The notes below the pieces were generated by a model. It did not search any database, was not told the origin of the DNA, and was given only the letters and a program-made list of their open reading frames with translations. The translations under genes were made by a program, and so were the position numbers. From Lingula anatina (taxonomy: Eukaryota; Brachiopoda; Lingulata; Lingulida; Lingulidae), in the NCBI RefSeq assembly GCF_001039355.2, contig NW_019773970.1:193965-257964 (forward strand): a stretch of 64,000 nt of DNA. The letters are read 5' to 3'. Each line of letters opens with the position of its first letter. Position 1 is the first letter of the stretch. Below, piece after piece: positions 42,980-57,900 of this stretch.

Positions 42980-45900
42980 AGGAATCTGTGGTTGCTATTC
43001 CTCTGGACCAGTGGAACTTTGGCTATGTCTCTCCCAAGCTCAAGTGTGTGAGGAGAGATGGAAAGTAAGTTACATAATAATATATTGATGAAAAATTGCC
43101 AAAAAAGAAAAAAACTTTCAGATGGATCACTTGATATAAAAGTCACAATGAGTGTGATTTTTGTGAAACATTTTTTGCTACACAGGACTTAAACTTTCAA
43201 TACAGTGCAACTATATATTGGACATTTTTTTTCATGTGATGGTAATTTGATGAATCTTTCTGAAACTACAATTTTATTTTTAGATGCATAGAAGGAGCTT
43301 TCCGTGCCCCTACTGGTTCTTTCAAAGTGGAGGTAGAGAACAATGAGAATCCAGCCACTACCAATCTGCCTCCTGAGATCATAGATGTGGACGTTGGCCT
43401 GGTAGAAATAGGAAGACGGACAAAGGTAAGTTGGATGAAAAAGATGACTGAGTCTATAATGTGTGTGCGTGCATATGTATGTGCATGTACTGGTTTGCCT
43501 TTGAAAATTTGAGAGTAGTTTTTAATGACATTTTGAGAAAAGATTCAGAAATGATAGTGGTCCATAGTGGAAAAGTGATACTGTGTACACCCCCCACAGT
43601 TGATGACACTCAGACAGGGAAACTGCCAGTCTGACTGGTCAGAACGTTTTCAAATGCCAGAGTAGTATATTGATACCACAGGTCCTCTGGACTGGCAAGG
43701 TTTATGTAATAATACAATATGTAATGATAAATCACATGTGAATATAAAGAAACAAAAATCAAAAACCTAACTTGAACCTGCATAGAATTAGGAGGGCCTG
43801 CAGAATTTTTGTAGTGCAGGTCCTCTGGACCTTCAGTATCTCCTGAGTTTTCCCCATGGCTACAACAATATCTATCATTGTGTTCGTATATAACCCTGTG
43901 TTTGGTTTCTCCATTAGCCCACTGTGAGGATCAATGTTCGAATCAGTAATCCAGGAGAGACCGTGATAGTTGTCCAATACTACAACCCGTCCTCTGCTCC
44001 ATTTGATGTGCCTGTCACTCTGGAAGTCAATGGAAACATCTATAAAGGTAAGGTTTTCTCCTTCAAACTTCTAAGAGTAACATTTTTCCAATAGTTGCAA
44101 GCACACATCTATTCATAATACGTCTTTTCATCATTTCAATTTTGAGTGTGGTTATGGTGATTTAGGTGGTATCAGTTGTAATCGTGTTTATTACAGTTTG
44201 ACAGGGTTCGTGATATTATTTGAGTGTTTTCCTCTTTGCACATATTAACAGTCAATGTGAATAAGTGTTTCAGGAAAAAAATTGTCAGCAATTTACATAA
44301 AATGAAATTTTTACAGCTAGTTGTAATATAAGAGCACTTTTGAAAATGTATTTAGATATTATGTGATATTGTATATTTACCTAACTTTTCTGTGTTCTCC
44401 AGGCACATTCCGTGCAGACTACTGCCCAGGGGTATCAGGCTGTAGAGCAGTGGTCAGATGGGACGGTACACTGGACCCTACCATTGTGGACATCCCCTAT
44501 AATGACTTCAGCCTTGTATTCAATAACACTGCTGACAGTCAGCTGTGGTTGGTGAGTGTCAGCATGCCAGGTGTTCTCAATTTAGTCTTCAAAAAGGCAA
44601 TATTAGCTCTGACAGAAACATGGTGTTCCGGCCAGAATTTGTTTTTCACTTCTCTACTGAATTTTGAGTTTCAAATGTTGAGTTATAAATGAGTAACTGA
44701 ACTGTTATTTGTCCAGTTATTCTTTTAATGTCTATTTGTAGTAACTCGGACAATAACTTGGGTATATTGTTTAACTTAGTCTTGGGTATTTTTTAACTAG
44801 TTCTTACTGTTAGTTGTAATTAATTAGTAGAAGCAGTAATTTTTATTGTAAGGTCTCTGTAAAGCGGCAATAAGCTAAATGATTTTTCTGCTCAGTTTTA
44901 ATGTTTCTATTTCCAAACTTGCAGGACTACATCCTGGCCATCCCTTCATTCCAATATGACACCCAGGTACTGCAGCCTCAGCCCATTGATAAGGCAGGAG
45001 AGTTCTTGCTGGAGTGTGCTGGAGACAACTTCAATATCAGGTAGGGCACAACAGACACAGTAGGGAGGTTAGATTAGATAGGTAAAAAGTAAATGTTTGT
45101 AAGCAGAGAAAAGGATTAAACAATATGGATTAGTCTTTTATGTATTTTAAAAATTGGGAAACATTTCTTATAACTCAGTTTTACATTAATTAATTGGTAA
45201 CTGACTGAATAGACAATGAATTTGGTCACACTGACATTCCCTAGTAGCAGTGTTTTGTTTTTTGTTTTTGAAGATCAGACTATAGAAATCAGAAAAAAAC
45301 TTTTTCAGTCCTGACAGTCCCTCAGTGAAACCATTTTGTCGCCGTGCCCTGTTCTCTCTGACCACTGACTACAACAATGGCGGTCTGCAATGTAACTGCA
45401 ACTCAGACGGCAGCCAGAGTTTCCAATGTAATGAGTTTGGAGGCCAGTGCAGATGTAAACCTAATGTCATTGGAAGGAAATGTACTCAGTGCCGTACTGG
45501 ATACTTTGGATTCCCTGACTGTCGACGTAAGTCTATAGAATGCCTTTGTGTGCGTGCTAAGTCTTGGAATTGAATATTGTATCTGCATCACTGCTGTAGG
45601 ACATTATCTTACATGATACCATTTATAAAAACTTCACAATTCAAAGTTCTGTTACTTGCCATTAAATATTTATTGTTAAACTGTGGTCTAATAGTGTACT
45701 TTTTATCAAGTTACTGAATTATGTCAAATGATTTCTTTTCTGTTATCTAATATTACTTGCTTACTATATAACACTACCTTGCTTAAACATTTATCACTAT
45801 TTGCAGCATGTGACTGCCCACTGGGACTCTGTGACCCAGTCAGTGGACGTTGTGTGTGCCCAGCCAAGGTGACCGGTCAAAACTGTGACACCTGCCTTCC

Positions 45901-48900
45901 TCAGACCTTTGCCTATGACCCCATCGTTGGCTGTGAGGACTGTAACTGTGACCCCAGCGGAGTGGTCAGCTCCCAGTTTGGTGGAGAGCTGGACTGTGAT
46001 CTCCAGACTGGACAGTGTAATTGCAAGGCCAATGTGGATGGACGCAGGTGTGATAAATGTACTGCTGGTCACTATAACTTCCCACAGTGTAGCCAGTGTA
46101 ATTGTGACACCAGGGGGACAACTGAGGAGATTTGTGACCAGAGGCTGGGAGCTTGCTTGTGCAAGGTGTGTTTTCACTTTATGAAGATTCTTTTTTTTTA
46201 ATTATTAACATATAATGTACCTAGCTAGAATGATAAAGAAATGTTATTTGAAAGTCACTGACATTAATTATTTAGAAAAACATATCAGTGTTGAAACTCA
46301 ATACAACATAATATCTATAAGCTTGGAAGTATAATGTTTAAAATTGAATATGGAATTTTTTGGTTCATTTTGTCCTTGAGTCGTATCTGATTTTTTATTG
46401 AGGTTTAATTTATCACCATATAACATTTTATTCTTTGCTCAGGTGAACACTGATGGTCCACGCTGTGGCACTTGCCGTGCTGATACTTTCTTTTTGGAAG
46501 AAAGAAACCCCAAGGGCTGTACACAATGTTTCTGTTTTGGCAAGACCAGTAAATGCAGCAGCTCAACTCTCTTCAGAGAACAGGTAACAGGCATTGATTT
46601 GAATGAGGTTGTGGGAAAACATCAGTGACTGATACCTATGATATTATCGTTGATATAATAATTTCATAGAACCTATTATGCATTGTTACACTAATCTGTA
46701 GAACACTTTGACTAATATCTCTGGACATGAGCATTACTGAAGCTGTGCTTATTGAAAATCAGCAGTTCCATAAAGCAGAACATGGGCATTCTAACCATCA
46801 TTTATCACCTTTGGTTTCCAGGTCTCTGAGATGGAAGGCTGGCAGCTGTCCAACGGCGCCAATCCCCAGAAGTTTGGCACCACTCTGCAGGCAGACCTGA
46901 GGGGGGAACCACTAGACCCAGAAGGGGAAGGGGTCTACTGGCTGGCTCCTGATGAGTACCTTGGAAATAAGGTTTGTGAATAAGGCATAGAATTTGATGG
47001 CCAAACCTAATATATCAGTTGTTAAAGAATCAGTTGAGTGTAGGTGAAGATTACAGTTATTACAAGAGAGTAAAAAGGGGAATTTTTAGATTATTATTAT
47101 AAATATTTGTGAAGTTTTAAGTGCATGTAGGTGGACTTTTTCATAATTTGTGTACTTACAAAAATATTTGATGCTTAACTGAGATGATAAAAAGGCAAAA
47201 AATTTAAACATAATTGAAACAAAATCATTAAATGTTATGAAAACTGAAATGATAGTGATTTTGATTGAAATATTGACAATCTATATGTTTTCCATCCAGA
47301 TTACCTCCTTTGGTGGAAAGCTAATATTTACCATAGCATACACCTCAGACCGTGGAGATGCTTCAGGCACATACATGGAACAGGCTGATGTTAAACTGCA
47401 GGTGAGTTAGGCTAGTAAAATTAATTAGCCTGAAGACTTTTCTTCTTCAACAAAACCTACTTGTGCTGTGGATATTTTAGGTGGCCTGTTGTTAGTTAAA
47501 GTAGAAAATTAATTATGTACTGTTTAATTAGTTTGATATTTTCAAAAGTCTGATTAGGTACTTGATACTGTTGAAGCTTGGATACTCAAATAGTTGGGAA
47601 TAAATGAGAAATTGACTGGATTTTATTTCACTTCTTAAATAAGAAATTTAAGACCCATTTAACCCATTCCACAACATTGTACATTATATATTATGAAATT
47701 GTTCTGGACATTTATTGCCTGTTTGTGATGCTCACTGTGTTATTAAATTGCCAGGGTAACAACTTGACCATAGTTCACAAACTTCCAATGCAACTGCAGC
47801 CAGGAGAACAGAAAACTGTGGAAGTAGACATCTTGGAGGTGAGAGTAATTCACTACTTGATGTCTGTAAACCCCTCTCTGCCATCTTGTTTTAATTTGAC
47901 AAAGGTGATGTTTTACCAGCTGTTTTAATGACATTTTGGCGATTTGTTTACAATTTTACAATAATCTAGTGAGAAAAGAGAATTGTGAAGATGACATGCA
48001 CCTTGATTTAAGAATGGATTTTAATGTGTTTATCATGGAAGAAATGGTGAGAATTTTGCTGGTGTTTTAGACTAACTTCATGCTGGAGTTAAGTGGTGAC
48101 ATGGCAACACGAGAACAGTTCATGCAGATCCTGGTAGCTCTGGACTCTCTGAAGATTAAGGCTTCCTACAACACCAGGATGGAGTCTAGCAGGTAATAGT
48201 GTGTGTAGATTATCAGCAAGATGGAGCCCACCAGGTTTTTGACATTTTGCATGACTGCTACAGATTTTAATCTGAAACAAACTGATCACGAAAACATATT
48301 TTTACCTGCTCAAAAGTTAGAATTGTATGACCTTTAATATCACATGTTGTTGAAAAGTTGCTCTTGCGTAAACAAAAAAAATCATTAACCAATAGAAAGA
48401 AGTGCTGATATCCCTGTATTATAATTGTCAGGTTGAGTGATGTGCTGTTGGATATTGCCACAGAAAGTGGTGCTGGTGTCCCTGCCATGAACGTAGAGCA
48501 GTGTGCCTGCCCAGCCAACTACAGGGGAAGCTCCTGTGAGGTAGGAGGCATTTTATACTATTGCAGTTCTAATATTTTGAATGTATGAATTGTGTCGTTG
48601 ATTCTAGATGGAAATTTAAAACCTTTTCATGCACAATGATATTACGTCTTAATGAGATATATAGCAATTCTCTTCCTCTCCACCTTCTGCATTTCTCAGT
48701 TCTTTATTTTATCACCAATATAAGATATTTCCCAAGTGACAAGATAAATGGTGTATTTTTCCCCTAGGACTGTGCAGTTGGTTACTACAGACAGGAGACT
48801 GGACCATACCGTGGGGTGTGTGTACCATGTGAATGTAATGGCCATGCAGACCAGTGTGACCAGGAGACTGGTGTGTGCATTGTAAGTACTGAGTGTGCGT

Positions 48901-51900
48901 GCATGTGTGCTCGAGTTCATATGACAGAGATGGCTAGAATTGTTCCAAGTTTTTCATATTTTGACAGAGATGGCTAGAATTGTTCCAAGTTTTTCAAATT
49001 TTGAATAATTTGGGTATCAGTGATAAGATATGATTAAGATTTTTACACATCCCTACCTAGATTTTTACACATCCCTACCTAGTTCAGTTCCTATTTTCAC
49101 TAATAGCCCTTATTGAGCATTCTGTTATCAAAAGATGCATTTATAGTTTCCATAATATTCATTATTTATTTTCTTTCAGGGTTGTACTGGTAACACGTAT
49201 GGGGACCACTGTGAGCTCTGTGTACAGGGTTACTATGGTGATCCAAGAATTGGGGAGTGCCAGATTTGCCCCTGTCCTCTGCCTCAAACCTCTAACAAGT
49301 AAGCAGTGTAAAACATTCTGTTGAAATGTCTCTCTGGACCATAGTTTTAACTCAGAAAGCAGGAGCTGGTGCCATTTTCTTGAAACCATCTTAGATTCGT
49401 TGTTTTTGACTCTTGAAGATCTGTTCGAAAGTGTTCTTGTGTATAGAGAAATTCCTGGATACGATATTGTGATGAATTTATATAAACACTGGATTAATGC
49501 ATGTTATTTACTTTTTATGCTGGCAGATGAAAACTGGTAAGTATCTTACGATGAATTATAGATTATGGTAAATTGAAATTAATGAATCAATGTGAAATGA
49601 ATAGTTTCATAGTGCTAAACTAAGATGATTTCCCTTCTTATAGTTTTGCCACCAGCTGTGGCCCAGATCCTCTAGGTGTGACAGGACAGATCATATGTGA
49701 GTGTAGACAAGGCTATGAGGGAACCAGATGTGAGAGGTATATCTAATTTTTTGTGTTCTCTAAAAAGGATTTTTTTCAAACTACTAGTTTTTGAAAAAAT
49801 TATGTTGTATATTATCATCAAGTGTTTTGAATACAAATTTGCTTTTAAAGGCACATACGAACTGAGCATCAGTGGAGTTTGGATTCCCAGTAACACATCT
49901 AAACCACTTCTACTAGTTTCTTATATGACTCAAATAAGTTTGACATGCCAAGGGATAAACTGAATAGATCACTTGATCAGCCATAAAAGAGCTTTAGACT
50001 GCTCCTTTCCTTAAATTTTTGGTTGGAAATTTAACCTACTTTCGTGACCTACTGTTTTGCCCCATTGACATACAGCATAGAATGCTAGCAGAAAAATCTG
50101 TTCAAACATCATTTTCGGGAAAAATTAAACAGTGCCGTTTGGTTATTATCTTAGTTATACTACTTGAAACTATATGCTGGCATTTGGTCAGTTTTTGTGG
50201 CAAAATATTGGCTTTGTATGCATCTTTTAGACAAGAATGTAACTGCTTACAAATGAAAAAATTACCAATTCAGTAATATTAACATTTGACCACATTCATT
50301 ACCCATATTTCTAGGTGTTCTCCTGGATTTTATGGTGACCCCACACAACCAGGTGAGGTGTGCCGACCTTGCTCATGCAGTGGCAACCTTGACCTCACTG
50401 ACCCCAGGTCATGTGACCGCTTTTCTGGCATCTGCAACCTGCGGATGTGTGAAAATAACTCCACTGGGGACTACTGTGAGAGGTGTAAGGACTGGTTCTG
50501 GGGAGATGCTGTGGTGGCTAAAGACTGTCAGCGTAAGTTTTGATGCTGAGAGAAGGATCTTATTATGAATGGAAACTAAAAAGTCAAATGACATGAAGTG
50601 TTGTCTTGCAAAATGGAAAAAAAAAGCAAAATTGGTCATCCTTTATCCTGTTTTCACCCTGTAAAACTATTATTTTTGCAGTTTCTGTGCTCATAACACA
50701 TTTTCAGTGTATGATAATTGCAATAGTTGAAAGTTGATGCTAGAGCCTTGACTGTTACTGTTTAGTATGTATGATATGTTGTCTTCCCTCCTAGCCTGTA
50801 CCTGTGACCAGTGTGGGTCAGTGGAGTGTGAAAACACCAATGGTTATTGTAACTGTAAGACCAATGTTGTGGGCCGCAACTGTGACCGTTGTGCTGTAAG
50901 TGGTGAAACATAATTAATAACTAGAGTAGACTAATGAGACAGTGATGTTCTTTGTATGCAAGATTTTATGTTTGTGTATCATGTAAAGTTCAACAATGCT
51001 TAATTGCACATCAGTGGAAATCTTTCAATTTATTACATACTTAATTGTGATATTGAACATTTATTTGTTGTTCAGAAATTACATGCTCACTATCCAGTTA
51101 TCGAAATTCCATTTATTATTATTATTTGAACTTTTTGTCCAGCCTGGCCACTATGGCTTTACTCGCTGTAATGGCTGTGAGACCTGTGCCTGCGACGTGG
51201 CGTCAGTCAGCCCACAGTGTGACGATGAGACAGGACAGTGTCAGTGTCAACCTGGAGTTGTTGGCAAAAAGTGCGAGAGATGTCAGAATGGATTTTGGAA
51301 CTATGGACCATCTGGATGTACTAGTAAGTAGGATGGTCAGCATCCAGGCTCTAATGCTGGTCTAATGCTGGTTGAACCTTTTTAAAAATTGTTTATAAAA
51401 TGTACTTAAATACTTAAATAAATGATCTTTATGTAGACAGCTTGAGGAGGTATGAACTATAGAGAGAGATATAATAAAAACCTTGCCCTTCATCCAATGT
51501 CTCTTTGATATCTAGAATGTGACTGTGAGCTAGATGGCGCCACCACATGTGACCCTCTGACAGGCAGCTGTCAGTGTCTGCCAGGTGTGACAGGAAAGAG
51601 GTGTGACAGGTGCTTTGACAGATGGGTTCTCATACCTGAGGAAGGGTGTAGAGGTGAGGGAGACTATTAGAATTATGGTGAAGACAATTGTTAAGTGGAT
51701 ATGTTTAAAATGAAATTATTATCATTATTTCTGTTAAATTGATTTTACATCTCATACATGGTTTTTAAGAAAAAATCATTTGAATCAAAAAGATATTAAG
51801 CTTTTGTAACAATGGAAAAGCACACACTAACGTTTGCATTATCATTTTATCATGAGCAACTTCATATTTTTTTCTGCATTCAGTTTTATGATATCATTGC

Positions 51901-54900
51901 ACTATGTTTTTTCCAGAATGTGACAGCTGTATTCACATCCTACTGGATGATGTAGAATTCCTTGATTTGGATGTTATCCGCTCCATTCGTAACCTGCAGA
52001 ACATAAGTGTTGGAATCTTCGCTCTAGAAAGACTGAACAACATCAGTACTGCAGTGGAACAACTCAGGGTAACATACACTAAGATGCCTACCTTGATTTC
52101 TCTTTTATATTGGCAGTTAGTTTGCTTCCCTTTTTATATGTTATGGTGCTGACCACTGAAATCATGGATCTTTTCTAGTATCAACAAAATAAAGATTTCA
52201 GTCAGAATTTTACTTGATTTTTCCTAATTGTAGCCTCTTTTAGCCTTAAGTCAGGTTTGCTGTATCACTGAACATGTAAGATAATGTTGTTTTTTTCCTC
52301 CATTTTTTCAGCCTCGTTTGGCAGACATCAAAGTGAGTGGAGACTTGTCTGCTTTGGAGCCTCTCAAACAGGATGTAGTGGACTTACAGAACAAGGCCCA
52401 GGATCTGGACACAAGGGTAAGCTTTGAGGGTCTTTGTTACTTCAGATAAAAAAAACATAAAGAAATACTGGTTGAAATATTTGATCATTTTATCACTTTT
52501 TTTTTTCAGTATAAGAGTCGCAATGTCATCAAATTTAAAAGGTCATCTGTCATCCTCTAAACAAGACTTCATATCTCACAATCAAGGAAGTCTATAAATA
52601 GTAAAATTTAGTGTAATTAAGTTACTTGAACAATAATTCATCTGCTGGAGAGCAAGGTTTTTTTACCACCTGTAAACTGAATCAGACATGTTTATGAAGT
52701 TAGTTTCAAACAAAATCTACTTCAGGCTGAGAATGCAGCATTTGATGCCGTGCGTGCAGCAGATAAGGCCAAAACATCCAGAGATGCTGCCCTAGATGCC
52801 AAGGATCAAGTCCAAAATGCTGCACTCCTAGCAAGAGGTAAGTTGATATTGTCTCATGATGGACATTTAGGAACAGATAAAGCTACTGTGGAATTTTAAT
52901 TAGGAAATGAAATCAAAATTTCCTCAGTTTCTCAATAATTTTCTAGTATTTACTGACCATCACCCTGTACTTTCCCAGTAACGGACTTTTTTTGTTTGTT
53001 TCTGGATGAGAGTAACTTGACTCTGCAGCAGAACATTTTTATTCACACTATATTTACTGTAACAGTAAAAAATAACTCCGCATTTGTTTATATTTGATAT
53101 TTTTACCCCTCAGAAACCAGAGTTTCTTTTTAGTGAAAAATATGATCAACTGTTTAAGCCATTTGACTCTCACTCTCTGATTTCCAGATGCTGTCGAATA
53201 TGTCCAGGATTTGTCACAGAAAATCCAGCAGGGATTGGAGGGCCAGAATATAGACGAGCTGATAGCCAGAGGAGAGGAGATCCTGCAGGAGATCAAGAAC
53301 AGGAACTTCTTACCAAATGATGACAATGTCCAGGCAGAACTAAGAGAGGCTGAGGACTGTGAGTGTTAAAGAAATAAATGGAATTTAGATTTAGCAACAA
53401 GTAAATGTATTTGTATCAGTGCATTTGCAGGTTGCTACAACTTATTGGCCTTTTTCAGTTATCAGGTAAATTAACTATATTAACTCCAGAATTTTCAAAG
53501 CCCACCCTTTTTTTACTTACACAATCATTAACTGTATTGTATTATATTATATTATATTATATTATATTATATTATATTATATTATATTATATTATATTAT
53601 ATTATATTATATTATATTATATTATATTATATTATAATATAATACTTTTAATCTCCATGCAGTGCTGTCCAGAGTGAAAAGTCTGAAGAGAGTTGCTGAC
53701 CAACAGCAGAATAAAACCAGAGAGTTGCAACAACGGCTGGTCACTTATGATGACCGTCTCAAAGATCTCCAGGACCGGTCAGCTAGTGCCAATCAGCAGT
53801 CCAGGGATGCCCAGGCATGGAATGATAAGAACAGACAGGAAATAAATCGACTGAATGTAAGCATATTCTATAAATGGTTCATCAAAATTAATGTGTAAAT
53901 AATGTATATGGTTATCTAATCATGTGTGGTTTGTTTTATTAGAAGGCTATTCAGTCATGTTATTAGGTCACAGGATCTTTAACAATATCAATAGTATATC
54001 AGTTTATTTTAATTTTTTATACATAGCTGATGTTCATTTATATTTTCCCAGTGGTAGACTTGGGTATTATAAGTAAAATATTTGATAAGAGGTTTACTAA
54101 CTTACAAAATATCATGACATTTTTTTGCAAAATACAATATTCAGGACACAATAGCAAAATAATGAGGGCCTGTTAGAACAGAACAATAAATTATGCAGGT
54201 CTCTTGGCTTTATAAATAGGGGAGATGATAGTGTCCAGGTATCTGGCATAGCTTTAAAAATGTTAGCAAGTTTATAGTATCAAGATAAAGTTTTTATCCC
54301 ATCTTTCACATCATAGTAGTTCATTGAATGCTTATGAAGTTGTATCTTGTTCTAGACTCTGATGGGTGAAGGCAGCAAGTTGCGTGATGAGATCCAGGCC
54401 CTACTAGAAATGGCCAGTCAAATGCTGACAGATGCTGGCAAATATGTGGCAGATGCAAGGACAGCGTATAGAGTCAGTAGTGCCTTGGATTTGTATTTGC
54501 TGAGCTCTAAGTAGAATGTAGAACATAAGCCAAATATTAAATATTTTCTAATTTTTTGGGCAATAGAAATATGAAATGTATTACTGTTCTTTGTCAATTT
54601 CTTCATGTTATAAGACAGCCCAGAATTCTGCACTTGCATTAAACATGCTTTTATTTTCAAAATACTAAGTGCAGACTTTTTATAAGAAGAAAACTTTACA
54701 GGGAAAAGTTAACTTTCTTTGATTTTACTTCAGGATATAGAAAGGGATTCCACCAGACTGACGCAGGCCCAGGAGCAACTGAAGAATTACCTGCAAAGTC
54801 TTGTTGATGAAAATCAGAACTTGCGCCCCCTTGTGGACAATGCAACAGTACATGCCAACAGACTTGCTCAGCAGGCTGATATTTTGGCAAAGTAAGAATT

Positions 54901-57900
54901 TTGAATTTTAGGTATTTTATACAGAGGGTATACATATTGTTAGTGTGACGAGGTTTATTGCTCATTTTCATTGCACATAGTGTTGATTCAGATAGAAATA
55001 AATTGTTGGCTTTTACATAAAGGGTATGAACTTGGCTTAAATCTTAAATTGCTAGGATAGCAGGTGCACTTTTTCCCCTCCTCGTGACTATCTGATCAAC
55101 ATTTTAAACTGTTAATTTAAAAAAGTAAATCACTTGCATTTTAGTTTGATAGCAGACACCAAGAAGGTAGCAGACAATGCACTGAAGGCAGCCATGGCAT
55201 ATGAGAGCATAGCTAACTCTATTGAAACTGCTCTCAATGAGTCACAGAAGGCTGTAGATGAAGCCAAGGAGGCTCTAGAACTGGTAACTTTATTTTAAAG
55301 ATCTTAAATTTAATGTTATTTGTTGTTGAAAATAATCTACGTTGGGTTTTTTCTGCATCACTGTGCAATCCAGATGATGTGGGGTTAACTCTTCAGAGAT
55401 AGAGTGAAACCATGTGACAGGCTGTATGCAAAAGTGACACCCAAAACATATGGAATTTGTACTTTTTGTGCATTAGACTGTAATTTGAAAAGACTTAAGA
55501 GAAATTTGTTGTCCCACTGCGGTGGCTAGTCTTTTTTACCTGCCTTGCTGTAGATATATATACACACACTTCTTTGTTTATAGAGCAAGGGTAAGACAGA
55601 TGAGGCTGATGCCAGCCTGAAGGTGAGCCAGGACCTGTTGGCCAAAGCAAAGGACCTCAAAGCTAGGGTGGTGGCTGGAGGAGGTAGGTAGACCAGTGGG
55701 AATGTTGGGGTGAAGTAACTCTCACTTTGCTGTTTTTTTATACTTCAAAATATACACTATTGTTCATGCAATATGTGATTGTTTAGCTCCTTTCTGAAAA
55801 CAGATAAGTCTCACTAGTGATATTTGTATTACTGCTGCAGTTGGAATGCATCATTCTTGAACACCCTAAATACAAGTGACATTAAAGTAAGGCTTCACCT
55901 GTGTGTGCAGCAATGGTCATATAAACAATGCATGTTTTATCAGACTTGAAAGACCGCCTGGACATGGCTGTAGATTCTACCAAAGAAGTAATGGATCTGA
56001 ATGCCCAAACAGAGAACAAGATGACAGACCTCAGTCTGGGCCTGGGCATGCTTCCAGCAAAGGGTATGATATTTTCTAATACCAGTTAACTATCTTTTAA
56101 CTTATCATCTTTTATGTTTGTAAAGAAGTCTATCAGATCTTTCTTCTTATTGGTTGTGATGTTATCTGTGAGAAGAAACGTAGATTTTAGTTTATCTATT
56201 GAATAAAATTCACCAATCATCCAAATGTAGAGTGACAAATATAAATGGAATGAGTAAGAATTTTTAATGAATGAATAAATTTATTTATTTATTTATTTTT
56301 ATTTTTGCAGGAGCCATAGAGAATTTGGCCAAAGAAGCAGCTGCCAAGGCCATGGATGCGGAGAACAAGGCGGATGCTGCAAGGAGCAAGGTCCAGGAGA
56401 TCATCGACAAACTCCCAGGTGACAAGGACAAACTGCAGCAGATCAGCGAAGATGCTGACATGGTTAAGACAGACATAGACGCAGCCCAGCAGCAAGGTAA
56501 AAAATTCGACCAGACAGAGTTTATATACCATGTAATCTGAACCTATTAGTTATCTTAGAGTAGTTTGACAGAAAGAAAGAGACTTTATTGCAGATGCAAT
56601 CTTTTGTTTTGGTCTGTTGATATTATTTTATGGAAAAAGAGGTTAAAGTTTTTTTTCCTCGGTTTATTTATTTAAAAATAAGAAGAAAAATACATGTTGC
56701 CTCAGAGGGAAAGTTCATGTAAGAAAATCCAAATAAAAGTGTTAAACTGGAGTTTGGTATTTGCATCTTTAATTTGTTGTTCTAGTTGAGTCGTTGACAG
56801 CTCTTGTGCCAAATGCAACCAGAGACATCAACAAGCTGTATGACCAGTCCAAGAGGATAGATGGTGTAGCAGAAGACCTCAGAATTAAGATAGCTGAACT
56901 GAAGGAGAAGATAATCCAGGCACAGGAGAGAGCAAATAGTGTGAGTTCAAATAGATCATTTTTTGTTCATCATGGATGAATAATGCCCCATATTTTGATT
57001 AAAATCAGGTAAATGTGAAGGACGGCTGCTAGAATTGAATGAAATATTGAACCACAACAGAAATTATCATCAGTATGAGATTAACCCAAGCAAATAAACC
57101 ACGTACCAACTAAATACTGATATTGATTTACACAGCATTTTGAAAATGTCTTCTGGAGCTTTCTGGACTATCATTATTGGTGTGTGTGTGTGTGCACGTG
57201 TGCGTGCGTGCATGGGTGTGCGTGCATGTGTGTGTATATACTAAGAAAGTGCTAGCAATTTTTTCACTTAGCCAAATCACTACTTTTTCATCCTTTTTTC
57301 TCCAAATGGTTTAAGTTCAACTAAAACAAGTCAAATCAACCCTGTTTTGTTTAGCCAATGTAATTCAGTTTTAGCATTGGGGAGTGTTATCGCTACCCTA
57401 GACATTTATACATACTATCATTTATTTTTCCTTCCAGATCCGTGTGGGTCTGACTGTATTCCCCAACACCACCTTGGAGCTGCGTAACCCACAGGAACTG
57501 AAGGATGCTGGCTCCTTCACCAAGTTGTCCACTTTTGTCAACACCACTGACACTGATGGTCTGCTGCTTTATGTTGGTGCAGATGCGAAATCTGGAGCAG
57601 CTGTGCCCACTGTAAATATCTGACTTGTTATTAACTTGTTTTTACAGGTTTTGATGTCGTGTCTTAACTGCTTACAAAATCTTATCGAGCCATAAAAATA
57701 TTTTTAAAAGGCTACAATTCTAATTACTTCAATGATTTCTTTGAAAGTTGATGTGAATTCTATTAAGGGACATATTTTTCAAAATTTGAAGAGCCAAGGA
57801 AAAACTTGCCTGTAAAGCTTTCAGCTTTCAGTAACTTTATTTATTTATTTATTTATTTTATTATTATTATTATTATTATTATTTTTTTTTGTAATTTGTG

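Larger units (their letters stand above)
48768..51653 (+). other. Laminin exons 35-41: C-terminal LE modules of the short arm
   Basis: Exons 48768-48881, 49180-49298, 49644-49736, 50315-50532, 50795-50895, 51143-51323 and 51516-51653. About six LE modules lead into the long arm. The intron between exons 37 and 38 carries the dispersed repeat at 49844-50231. Confidence 0.93.

Noticed and set aside
49697-49963. ORF over the end of laminin exon 37 and its intron, and the minus ORF 63455-63817
   Set aside because: Their shared peptide is a translation of the 388-bp inverted repeat, not a conserved gene; the two copies differ by substitutions without a coding pattern.
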